64,000 nucleotides of DNA from Branchiostoma floridae. Lineage: Eukaryota > Chordata > Leptocardii > Amphioxiformes > Branchiostomatidae. Numbering within the stretch: the stretch's first letter is position 1; each line of letters begins with the position of its first letter. The stretch lies in NCBI RefSeq assembly GCF_000003815.2, contig NC_049981.1, positions 19,828,789-19,892,788 of the forward strand, read 5' to 3'. The notes under the pieces were generated by a model that was not told the origin of the DNA, did not search any database, and worked only from the letters and a program-made list of their open reading frames with translations. Shown here in pieces: positions 54,411 through 64,000 of this stretch. The position numbers and the translations under genes were made by a program.

Positions 54411-54575
54411 CTTTTGTGTCTAAATAGAGGCAGATATAAGACAAATAGCGTCAAAATGTGGCCTTCCCCCGCAGCCGTTCGTCCTGTTGCAGCCGCTGCA
54501 GCTCTTCACATCCGTGTGCATCCGTCTCAAGTGGGGCGGATGACGTCACTGCCGGGTGGGCACGTGACCGGAATG
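54411..54575 (-). promoter_or_regulatory. SGMS1: Candidate SGMS1 promoter and non-coding first exon
   Basis: A CpG-retaining stretch contains a palindromic CRE (TGACGTCA, 54541-54548) and an E-box (CACGTG, 54561-54566). On the minus strand it is followed by transcribable sequence ending AAAAG|GTAAGA at 54411, a strong donor. The next acceptor in the same direction that leads to a start codon is at 44636. Linking it to SGMS1 is inference; it could serve another transcript. Confidence 0.4.
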
Positions 54576-55784
54576 AGGCATGCAAAATTTGTGTCAGCGT
54601 GGGATTTCCGCGGAAAAAAATCCGATTTATCATCGAATTCAGAGGCCATAAAACTAAGGAGCTTCCTCCTGGTAAAACGAAAACATATTCGCGTAGTACC
54701 CCTTTTATCGACATATATCGACTCATCGACGATTTGTTCTTAGTATCGGGATTGAACTAACTGCTCTAATTATAGATCAACCGTGAAAGAGGTTAAAAAC
54801 CTCTGTCAGAAACTAAGGAAACTTACAGAAAATCCGCTGGAATTTAATAGATATCTCTCATGGGTCACACCCCTATACCCAGCGATCGCCCCGACAGTTG
54901 CTGCTGAATTGCACCTAACTTGCAATTCGCAATATTGTCACCTAAGGTCATAATCATAGAATGTCTCAATGTTTTGTATGAAAAAAAAAAATGAAAAAAA
55001 ATCATCATCTCTACTGTTCAATGATCTTCAATAGCAGCGCCACATCCGGAATTCATGCAAAAGAAAAATGACCATGCACATGTCCTTAACTTTTGAAATC
55101 ATAGGAGTAGCCACCCACCAACGTTTAAACTACTTATTATAAATATTGATAGATTTTGAACTTTACTGGTAATTTACTCTGGTAAGATCCAGGCAACACT
55201 GAAGCACTAGTGGAAAAGGATGAAAAGGTCGATGAAAGGAACTAACTACATGGAAAATCTCTATGAAAATGTCCTTTCAAAGAGCGTTAGTGTTTTCATA
55301 GTAGGTTTCATGAATGCCTGCAGGAAATACCTTTAAATTGAACGTTTATGCTCTTACAGAGCTAAGGCAGTCAGCAGTTCAGTTTCAGTAATATAAGAAT
55401 TCAATGTGATATCTTTCAACATCTATATGTTAGTTATTGACTTAATGCGTATCCACACATCTTGTTCACAGCGCTGTATAATCTTACCAAAGCCTCATGC
55501 ATTCGCTCCCATGATTGAAGTACCTTTGGTACTAACTGCAGTACCTAGAAATTTCGCTGGGAGCATCGCTCTTCAGTGCATACCCATCACAGTGAAAGCA
55601 GATATGTAGGCTTTATCGTTTTTGTGGCATGCCGCCTTGAAGCTAAGAACTAGTCAGCTGGGCTAAGAACCAGTCAACATTCTTTTGAACATACACATAA
55701 TGTTTTCAAAAAGATTTTGTAATAACGTTACCACAAGTGAATCCCTTTCAAATGTATTTTCCGTTTACTATATTGCAACAAAAA
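54576..55784. other. Intergenic, no gene recognised
   Basis: No coding region is supported. It lies between the candidate SGMS1 promoter and the transposon at 55791. Confidence 0.4.
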
Positions 55785-56068
55785 TTAAATGAGGGTCTGC
55801 ATGGGGGGTCTTGGTAACGCTTAACGGTGAATTCAGGAGGCCCGGTAACGCTTAACGGTAAATTCAGGAGGCCCGGTAACGCTTAACGGTAAATTCAGAA
55901 GGAGTTACTATTAAACAACGCATAACACTTAAGTAACATCGACGTGCATTCCTATTCATACAGCGCTAGAGTAGTTATATCAATGGGTGAAATATCCGAC
56001 TAATAACATTGTGAGAAGCAAAAGGTGCCCAGAACCCGGAGGAATGACAGGGACAATGTCCATGACAT

Positions 56069-56168
56069 NNNNNNNNNNNNNNNNNNNNNNNNNNNNNNNN
56101 NNNNNNNNNNNNNNNNNNNNNNNNNNNNNNNNNNNNNNNNNNNNNNNNNNNNNNNNNNNNNNNNNNNN
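56069..56168. other. Assembly gap (100 N)
   Basis: Placeholder N run inside the 2.4-kb transposon. Confidence 0.98.
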
Positions 56169-56213
56169 GGACTCCAGGCTACATGAGTTATAGCTTTGGC
56201 CTCCACCCCCAGA

Positions 56214-56372
56214 TAGCCTCTACCAGGCTCCGTGGATCGGTAGAATCATTATCCTCACCTCGTGGTGAGGAAACGTACTCTTCTGGCCGGCAAACTCGCC
56301 TAGCGTACTATAGATTCTATTTGTCCAATTTCGACAATTAGACCACCGATCCACGAAGCCTGGTAGAGTCTA
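56214..56372. mobile_element. hAT-like MITE, 159 bp, with perfect 8-bp TSD
   Basis: Ends TAGCCTCTACCAGGCTCCGT and the near complement closing GCCTGGTAGAGTCTA. CCCCCAGA is repeated exactly at 56206-56213 and 56373-56380. Same termini family as 24616-24807 and 13688-13812. Confidence 0.85.
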
Positions 56373-58214
56373 CCCCCAGAGCCCCCGACATATTTTACCA
56401 TTTCGATTCGAGCTCAGAAGGCACGAGACGTTGCAATATAAGTCCGGGGAAATTTTAAAATCTGGACCGTCTGAAACGCCATTTACTGCCTTTCGAAGGA
56501 CAGATTTTGCTGTAAGACGAAGCTAAATCAGATATAACATTTTCTTAGAGAGAAAATGTTTTTGTTTTTTTGTGCCGGAAAACCCACGCCCCTAACATAT
56601 TTTCGCAATGTCGTCATAAGTGCCAAAGGCGCAAGTCGTCGCAAGGGAGAAACCTCATTTTCTGCATTCTAGGAGTACTTTTTGCCCGAAACTAAGCTTG
56701 ACACTGAAATCTGTATGAGTGATAAAATTTATGAGGGCAACGCTTCCGCAACATTTTTTACCCTGTCCAGAGCCGAAGGCCGGGAGGCTCGGAGAAATTT
56801 TGAAATATGGACCCTTTGAAACGTCATTTCCTGTATTCTCAGGGGTTCTATCTGGCATTAGACTTCGTGTGTATAACGGGTTACGAAGAATTTCTTGGAG
56901 GGGTCCAAAGTCCGGTAGGGGTCCAAAGTCCGGTAGGATTTTAAAATCATTTTTGCGGAGATATGCATAAGTGTCTGCACATAATAAGTGCAACTTGTTA
57001 TGGACTAAACCTTGTTGTAAATAACTGAAAAGTCAGAGTATGTGTCCAAGTTGGTAAGCCCCAACAAGTTTGACGCCTTCCGTGCATGCTGACGAGCGAA
57101 CATATCGAGAACATGGCCCGGGAAACTATTAAATAATTCATCGTCAAATACGAAATGTGAAAAGATACCACCACAGATGAGAAGGCTATCTATAAAACTT
57201 CCTAAATAAGCACAGCTATGCCGTGTCTTTGCTTTTATAGTTGGATAATCGGAGCTGAATTATGCCGCATGTTCACGGCCCTGTCAACCCCGCCATCTTT
57301 GTCAATCACCTATGAAGGAAGCCGAGCGATGCTCAACACGATGGAGTTAGTCAACCCGTCAGTAGAGCACCAATCATTCAAGAAAATCGATCCCTACCGA
57401 CTAAAGAAATCCTGTAGTCATTTCTGCTGTTAAAAACGAGGTTGAAGCAGGAAATACAGAAGCCGAAAGTGAAAAAGTGTAATCGCAGGCAGACGTAAAC
57501 AAAGTGCCGCCATTTTTCTTTTTGGCGACAGGTTGGTTTCACCGTGAGAGGTAATCCTTGTAAGTAAACGTATTTAAATATGCATCGTAATTCAAAATAT
57601 TGCATATATTTGTGACAAAAAATAGTATTGCAGAAGCTTAGTGTTATTTTGCATGCATAGGATGCTTAAAGATATGCAGAGATGGATTGGTTGTTAACTT
57701 ATCGGAGTTTGGACCCCCTTTTTTGTGTTAGAACGTTCCACTGAAACGCAAGTCCAAACCTGCCAAAACTTTCGCGCGCTGTCAAAGTAAAGTTCGGAAT
57801 GCTGCCGTTAAAGGAAACATATATCTGCACAGCTTAAATCACAGTTATATGGTTGTTAACAAGATCTTGACTTGTTTTTGATGGGTTCTCAGTAAAACGT
57901 ACGATGACAAAAGCCATGCGCATTCACTTAGAACAGTTACCGGACATTGGATCCCCCCCGTTAACGCTTAACGGTGAATTCGGGATAACAAATAACGATT
58001 AACGTTAAATTAAAACGACCAATAACGCTTCACGAAGAATATACCGATAACGATTAACGTTGAATTATAGCGGGTCGGAGGTTAGCAAGCGAAAGTCGTG
58101 GGCCAGCGGTTACTACGGAGGATGATACTCAGGCTACTCCCGTTAACGATTAACGGTGAATTAAAATGGCTCGTAACGCTTTAACGGAAAAAAGGCATGC
58201 AGACCCTCTTAAAT

Positions 58215-58833
58215 ATCAGCAGACCAAGATATCACCACACAAACGATGATAAAGGCTCGTTTTCATCGAAATGTAACAAATGCTGTTGCCTGGCTTTACC
58301 ACTTGATATGGAGCCAGTTACAGTTAACGTTACAGGCAACATCGATAGTACAAAACATGCGCCACAACATTCGTATTTGTTGATAATGGTGGTTCGGTAC
58401 GATCGTATATATCATCAGTCAGACGGGTCTATTTGGCCGATTTCAACATTTTTTTCCAGAATTGAGAATTAAACATATACCTGCAGGTCGATTTGAGCTT
58501 TCATGAATAAATAAAGGTTCAAACAAACAAATCAGGTGTGCCAAGGACGAAATCACGAAACGCCGGGAAGACGTCAGATTATGACGTCATGGTAACGCCT
58601 TCCAGACGTATCTTATGATTGGTTAGCTATGATCATGTGGCTGACACACCTCCTTTCTTGCGTCACAGGCGTTCCATTTTGGAAGGAAGGGCTTTCAGAA
58701 CCCGTCAGGAAAGGGCGAACTTCTCACTTTTCTGCATAGTTTTCATCTGTTCGTTTCCTTTTAAAGACTCCACCTTTGTTTCGGAATAACTTGTCACTTG
58801 ATCGGTAATCATAGTTGTTCCTGACTCGAGAAA
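58215..58833 (+). promoter_or_regulatory. GLUD1: GLUD1 promoter and 5' UTR
   Basis: Upstream of the GLUD1 start codon lie a palindromic CRE (ATGACGTCAT, 58581-58590), a second ACGTCA at 58571-58576, an inverted CCAAT box (ATTGG, 58618-58622) and a TGCGTCAC site at about 58659. CpGs are retained. No TATA box was seen. Start sites are not determined. Confidence 0.55.
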
Positions 58834-59230
58834 ATGCTTCGTCTTTTCGTTGGAAACGTATTAAGTCAAGGTGGGAGGGCGGTCCAAAATGGCCTTGGGG
58901 GGAGGGCAATGCCGGCTGTGGCCTCGCAAGCACAGAGAATGTGCTCTAGCGCATCCGATGAGGAGGTAGACGACCCGAATTTCTTTCACATGGTGGAAGG
59001 ATTCGTCGAGAGGTCTGTGGAGATCGTGAAAGATAAGTTAGTGGATGATATGAAGGGAAAAGGCTCGGTGGAGGAGAAGAGAAAACGTGTGGAGGGCATC
59101 CTAAAGATCATCAAGCCCTGCAACCACGTTCTGGCCGTGTCCTTCCCCATCAAGAGAGACAACGGAGAGTTCGTCATGATTGAGGGCTACAGGGCTCAAC
59201 ACAGCCAACATAGGACGCCATGCAAAGGAG
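58834..59230 (+). CDS. GLUD1: Glutamate dehydrogenase, mitochondrial: first coding exon (partial gene)
   Basis: Glutamate dehydrogenase deaminates glutamate to 2-oxoglutarate with NAD(P) in the mitochondrial matrix. This exon gives 132 codons plus one base. Residues 1 to about 40 ([20 protein letters not shown] and on) are Arg-rich with no acidic residue, a typical targeting peptide. The mature N-terminus follows: [46 protein letters not shown], then [17 protein letters not shown] at the start of the substrate-binding domain. The donor GTACAC after 59230 splits a Gly codon (phase 1). No later exon was found up to 64000, so the first intron exceeds 4.7 kb. The start ATG is the first in frame and gives the targeting peptide. 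Confidence 0.95.
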
Positions 59231-59643
59231 GTACACTGTTTACCAATCTTGCTACCAATACCATATATTATGATACTCTTACATAAAAAAAATAGTCTGA
59301 CACACTCACACACAGGGAGAATGAATTGATATCTTGCATTCTTGGGGTGATTTGTTTGACAATGCCTGCAAAAATGACAAACTTGTGAAAAGTTGTAGTT
59401 GAAGCTTGTGTTGTGTATATCACACAGACTGAGATTCTCATGAGTAAATATATTTACGGAACCAATGATATGCAGTATTATGCACACATGATTGCATTGA
59501 CTCTTGAACCAGTGGAAGGTCAGAGAGTGGTACTTTTTATAGAATGATTGACTGATGACAGCCATAACCATGTCACTGGTGTCACCAAATTGCCTTTCAT
59601 GAAAATAAATATGGAATCCCCAATCGCCCCTCTACCTCCATGC
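59231..59643 (+). other. GLUD1: GLUD1 intron 1, no other feature
   Basis: AT-rich intron start; a minus-strand frame here has no recognisable content. Confidence 0.45.
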
Positions 59644-59649
59644 AAAGAA

Positions 59650-60101
59650 GAGGGCCTTCATGCCCTTTTCCGTTAAAGCGTTACGAGCCACTTTAATTCA
59701 CCAACCCGCTCTAATTCAACATAAGCGTTATCGGTATATTCTTCATGAAGCATTATTGGTCCTTTTAATTCAACGTTAATCGTTATTTGTTATCCCGAAT
59801 TCACCATTAGATTTACCAAGAAATTTTTCGTAAGCAGTTATACCCACGAAGTCAAATGCCAGATACAGCCCCTGAAAATGCTGGAAGTGGAAATGGCGTT
59901 TCAAAGGGTCTAGATTTCAAAATTTGGCCTTCAGTGCTGGACATGGTAAACATATGTTGTGGAAGCGTTGCCCCGAAAAAACCTTTTCACTCATACAGAT
60001 TTCAGTGTCAAACTTAGCTTAGTTTCAAGCAAAATTACTGTTAAGCGTCAACGGGCCTCCTGAATTCACCGTTAAACCAAGACCCCCCCATGCAGACCCT
60101 C
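59650..60101. mobile_element. DNA transposon, 452 bp, same family as 55791-58208 (copy 2, reverse orientation)
   Basis: Ends GAGGGCCTTCATGCC (left, diverged) and CATGCAGACCCTC (right). AAAGAA repeats at 59644-59649 and 60102-60107 as a 6-bp target duplication. The left end is the complement of the right end of copy 1 (CCGTTAAAGCGTTACGAGCC) and the right end the complement of copy 1's left end. The middle (AAATGGCGTTTCAAAGGGTC and on) matches copy 1 internally. It is an internally deleted derivative in GLUD1 intron 1. Confidence 0.8.
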
Positions 60102-60172
60102 AAAGAAGCTTTTTAAAATTTTTTGCTCCCTAAGTATGACTGTGTACTAAAAATGTCTGGAAGTTTTGATGA

Positions 60173-60839
60173 TGAATTCACGGAATCAGGACGATTCGGA
60201 CCTTTACCGACTCGGCTCTGTCAACTCAGCCCTAAACTTTGGTCAACTCGGCCCTAAGCCCAACACTCTGGTCTACTAAAATTTTAGGATCACGGCAGGC
60301 TTGTGCTAGAGTTCATAGACATTTCGTTTACGCTTGTCGCGGACATATATATTGCCGCAAATAAAGACGGCACATCAGACTAGTCCATGTTCTCACCAGT
60401 TCGGTAATGTTCTTTTCTTAACCTTCATGTATTCTTTATAGACATCGGATGTTAATATGTTGTTGCTAAAATGAATAACGTTACCACAATTAATGGAATT
60501 TGCTAAATAATTTCACTATACTATTATAGTATATATAGTAAGTGAACAGGGACGTTTTAAAAGTAATTAGTCACTGATGATTCTTGGAACACCCCTCGCC
60601 CCCTATAAATGTGGTTACACCCAATAAAAATGTTCGACAAGACGGGGCAAACATTTTATCTTTGTCTTTTTTGTCAGCAAAGTTATATACTGATTATATA
60701 ATTCAAGTTCAGGTTTATGCAAGGTGTTGACTAGAGTTTTTATGTAGGGCCGAGTTGACCAGGGTGTAGGCCTGAGTCGACCAGAAATTGATAGGGCTGA
60801 GTTGGTAAAGGGCCGAAGCATCCAACATCCTGAATTCAC
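60173..60839. mobile_element. MITE-like element, ~670 bp, in GLUD1 intron 1
   Basis: Left part has ACCTTTACCGACTCGGCTCT and TGGTCAACTCGGCCCTAA; the right part has their diverged complements (TAGGGCCGAGTTGACCAGG, AGGGCTGAGTTGGTAAAGGG). Ends near GAATTCA are common to both. A target duplication was not found. The shared GGTGAATTCAGGA word links it loosely to the family at 55791. Confidence 0.55.
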
Positions 60840-62747
60840 CACTGAATGTCTTGCCACTAGTTTTGTCCATACAAGTATGTCATGTCAATATTAGGCACTG
60901 CCTCAGCTACAAGGTCAACATGCGACATTGACATCATATCAAGTTGAACTGTTGTTCCCCATCTCAGAATGGAGGGGTCCATTCTATTTCTATTTGAAGC
61001 CAGCTGATCTTGAATGACCTGGCCAAGGTCAAATGTGTTAGCGAAACACTCAATATTATCATAAGCATGTTTTTCTTTTCAGGAAATAGGTCTTTATATA
61101 TATGTAACTTGTTATGTTTATTGCAAATGCTGTTTGCAAGGAACCAATGCGAACTGATACTAGTGATGGTAGAATTTATATGTTAATTCTAACAATCTGT
61201 TAGTGTCATTTGACATTGGCTTTGTGTCCTATGCAAGTTGCATGTCTTCTGAGCAAGGAGGTCTAAAAATCAATGATTTGAAAGGGGCAGCTGTGCCACT
61301 AACTTACTAGTAGCATAGTCTGCTTTGCAAAACTTTAATATGTTAGAATTGGATCTGAGGGCCTGCAAATAGATACTGAGTGCGTATTGTGGTAATTTGG
61401 CTGGGAGTAGACTCCTTTGAACCACACGAACCGCTTTCATCATAGGGGGATTTTACTCACAAGCTGTAACTAAGGCTAAGGAAAATATCACCATCTTTCA
61501 TTAACATCAGCTTTGAGATTTAAGACGCAGTGTTACTGAAGTAAAATTTTAGCTTTGAAGTGTAACTTGGATGTGCAGTTTATTTTATACCAAATTTTGC
61601 TACTAGAGTCCATTCCAATACACTATGAGGGTTTTTAGGCGATATTTATAATTAGTCTGAATTATTTTGAATAAAAGAATATCTGAGCCGCAATAATTAA
61701 ATTATTTTAAAAAAAATAGACTAAGAAAATACTCATTTATTTGAATTTCTTTGAATATTTTAGAAACATTTTGAAAGTAACTGTACAAAAATATCTTTAT
61801 TTAGAATAATTGTGAAACCTCTCTGTGATTATTTCACATTTACAAATATTTACAAAAAATGGTAAACCTGGCCAAATGGTAAAGTTAGTTTATTGCCCCC
61901 ATAAAAGTAAGCCCTATTGTTGCAGCTGTATATTTTTAGATTTCACTGCTGGGCACTGGTGGATCCTTTGTGGTGGGCCATTGTTGCATGGCACCCAACC
62001 ATACTTTGCAAGGATGTGTGAATTGCTATCTTCCCAGCCCACCGAACCATTTACAAAAAATGGTAGAAAATGGTAGAAAATGGTAAATAATGGTAGAATG
62101 CTGTTATCATTATTTAGAAACCATTAGAAGTATCCAATTCCGCACCATGAATATTTCAAAAGTTTTACAGGACCAGGGAAATATTTGTAAAGTTGAAACA
62201 GTGTTAGAAATATTTCTGAAGTATCAAATGTCCTAGACATATAATTACAAAACTTTAAAATCAATTCTAAACAATGGCAACAAACATCCGCATGGTGTCT
62301 TGGAATGGACTATTCAATGGAATATTCAATATTCTAAAAAGGATGGCTGTCAAGTCCAGAGCACATAACAGCTGAGCCTTTTTTGCCTTGCACCAATTTG
62401 GGCTGATACTTGTACCAGATCAATACTTTTTAATGAATATCTTATTGATTTTTGCATTATCACAATGCAAGCATCTGTAAATAAAAGGGTTGTCACAATC
62501 ATGCAACATTAGACATCAAGATTATCCTCTGTAGCAAGATTCGTCAAGATGCAAGCTTCTGTGGCAAGATTTTTCAAGATGCAAACTTCTGTAGCAAGAT
62601 AGACATGTTATTATTTGTAAAGTAGAAGCCATCAGAATGCAGTAGCAATAAGAAAACATGACATAGTAAAGCAACAATCAGAAAAAACAATATTTGAATA
62701 CCACTTTGAATGCAGCATACAATATAGGCTGTCACACCATGATGCAT
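60840..62747. other. GLUD1 intron 1, low-complexity and AT-rich
   Basis: No gene seen. A repeated AAAATGGTAGAAAATGGTA run occurs near 62055-62098 and three diverged copies of a GCAAGCTTCTGTGGCAAGAT-type phrase at 62520-62600. Confidence 0.45.
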
Positions 62748-62751
62748 TTAT

Positions 62752-63414
62752 GGTTCCGGGTCGGAGTTCAAATCTGACCGGAGTTGGCGGAAGGGTGGTG
62801 TAATAGGCCGGAAGTGCGCTGTTGTCTCCCTAATTTTTGCTCCCTATTGCTTGGTGATCGTTATAGCTGAGCATAGATTTGTCGTGTTTCCTGAAAAGCC
62901 CGTGGGTTGTATTATTTTTGTGCGAGGAGTAGTTGGCCCTCCAGCGAACTCATTTTTGTATTAGTCCGCTGTAACGGTGATGCGTTTTTTTTGCCTGATG
63001 ACCCAAATAGCATCGTTTTTCATGCCATTTCGAAGAAATTACGTCATCGGAGATTGCAAAAAAGTTATCACATGGAATTGTTTTTATTTTCATTTTGCAT
63101 AAACATGAAGAATTTAGCTTCTCTACCACGTAGGCCGTTATCCTGGGAAAATTCGTTTTTTCCAAGCAGCTTCGATCAAAAAAGTGTTAAAAAATTATAG
63201 TTTTCGGGTCCAAAATAAAAATTTTACTACATATTCTACCCAAAATAAAGAGGCAACAGACGATAACAATAGGTTTGTCGGAAAGAGGCAGTAAACGGCT
63301 TTCGACCATATTGATTAAGTTTCGCGTCCTACGTTTACTAGCGGAACTGTAGCCCATCGGCCTGAGGCTGTCCGCCAACCTCCGAAATCGTAAAAGAAAC
63401 TCCGGTCCGAGACC
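62752..63414. mobile_element. Possible ~660-bp DNA element in GLUD1 intron 1
   Basis: Imperfect inverted ends (GGTTCCGGGTCGGAGTT and AACTCCGGTCCGAGACC) are flanked by TTAT on both sides (62748-62751, 63415-63418). The interior is CpG-richer than the intron and has an ETS-type CCGGAAGTG motif at about 62809. It could instead be an internal promoter. Confidence 0.4.
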
Positions 63415-63418
63415 TTAT

Positions 63419-64000
63419 GAAAAATATATTTTTAAAATTAATTCTTCTAAAGTAAAAAGATCATGTATTCCAAGGCTACACATAGCCATGCTAGTCTGAA
63501 TAATTGGTTCATGAGATATTCTCTGGAAAGATGTAACTTTATAAAAGTGTGAGCTTTGTATGAAACATTGATGATGAGAATGTTCAATGTCATGTAGGAC
63601 ATGTAGGTGTGGCTCTATTTTGCTGTAACCTATGATACTTTTAATGGAGCTTGCAATATTACACAGTTATTCAAAGTACTGATAGATCAATACCTGACCT
63701 GATGACGTATTGATCCAGTAGCAGGCTAATGTCAGCAGGATGCCTGAAATACACCTTTTTATAGTGTATTGTACTGGTAGTAAATATAATGTTCAGGCCT
63801 GCACAAGATCTCCATGTCGTTTCAGTATGAATTGTGTCTTTCATATAAACAGGTATGATCAGAAGCCATGACATGACAGGTGGTATATGGTTTATGGTTC
63901 CCATCAATTAATCAGGCTATGGCCATTTTATGTCAAATACTTGAAATAGATTGTTTCTAGTGCTGAGAAGCCATCACTTCATTTGGACCAAGCTGAAACA
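63419..64000. other. Intronic end of window, no gene recognised
   Basis: AT-rich DNA continuing GLUD1 intron 1. No exon with glutamate dehydrogenase similarity is present. Confidence 0.45.

Larger units (their letters stand above)
55791..58208. mobile_element. DNA transposon, 2.4 kb, 13-bp TIRs, 6-bp TSD (family copy 1)
   Basis: Ends GAGGGTCTGCATG / CATGCAGACCCTC are exact inverted repeats. TTAAAT flanks both sides (55785-55790, 58209-58214). Subterminal zones carry repeated TAACGCTTAACGGTGAATT words: three near-tandem copies (~32 bp unit) at 55815-55900 on the left, and dispersed copies at 57960-58190 on the right. An internal stretch at about 56660-56830 matches copy 2 at 59650-60101 in reverse orientation. 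A nested hAT-like MITE (56214-56372) and an assembly gap (56069-56168) lie inside. No transposase was recognised; a 27-codon frame on the minus strand near 57516 starts ATGGCGGCA but ends at once. Confidence 0.8.

Noticed and set aside
54414-54760. Two 100-codon frames near the CRE motif
   Set aside because: They overlap on both strands in CpG-rich DNA without similarity to any family; treated as promoter sequence.
57218-57605. A captured gene inside the 2.4-kb transposon
   Set aside because: Frames on both strands end quickly and show no domain; an ATGGCGGCA start gives only 27 codons.

Overview
The window looks like deuterostome nuclear DNA, most likely an amphioxus (Branchiostoma). Genes have introns with GT/AG junctions. 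The intergenic DNA is AT-rich, while gene 5' ends keep their CpGs. Non-autonomous DNA transposons, tRNA-derived SINEs and a near-complete CR1/L2-like LINE are abundant. The species is inferred from these features and from the LINE type; I could not search a database. Five assembly gaps (N runs) are present.

Layout. About 1-4549: no recognisable gene, probably 3' to CRK. 4550-5485 (-): complete single-exon coding region of a CRK/CRKL adaptor (SH2-SH3-SH3), with a spliced 5' UTR. 8640-9298: CpG-retaining interval that probably serves as a shared promoter for CRK (-) and XRCC2 (+). 9299-17930 (+): XRCC2, a RAD51 paralogue, in three coding exons. Its first exon is only 30 nt, and its 7.5-kb first intron carries an antisense LINE (9667-13308) and a pair of inverted repeats with a nested foldback element. 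22195-25834 and 30131-34511 (+): two tandem paralogues, each six coding exons in matching intron phases, for small secreted proteins with a CUB-like region. A 33-bp minisatellite of about 1.9 kb lies between them. 38600-44568 (-): SGMS1-type sphingomyelin synthase with an N-terminal SAM domain, four coding exons, and candidate non-coding 5' exons as far out as 54411. 58834-59230 (+): first coding exon of mitochondrial glutamate dehydrogenase (GLUD1); the rest lies beyond the window.

The genes are unrelated housekeeping or signalling genes plus a local duplicated pair; there is no operon-like system. The most unusual points are: a virus-like 2A peptide between a hydrophobic leader and a PHD finger in the LINE; a valine at the usual Walker A glycine of XRCC2; the secreted CUB-like pair, in which a 37-bp tandem repeat has copied one gene's splice donor four times; and a DNA transposon family with 13-bp terminal inverted repeats and perfect 6-bp target duplications on both sides of GLUD1 exon 1.
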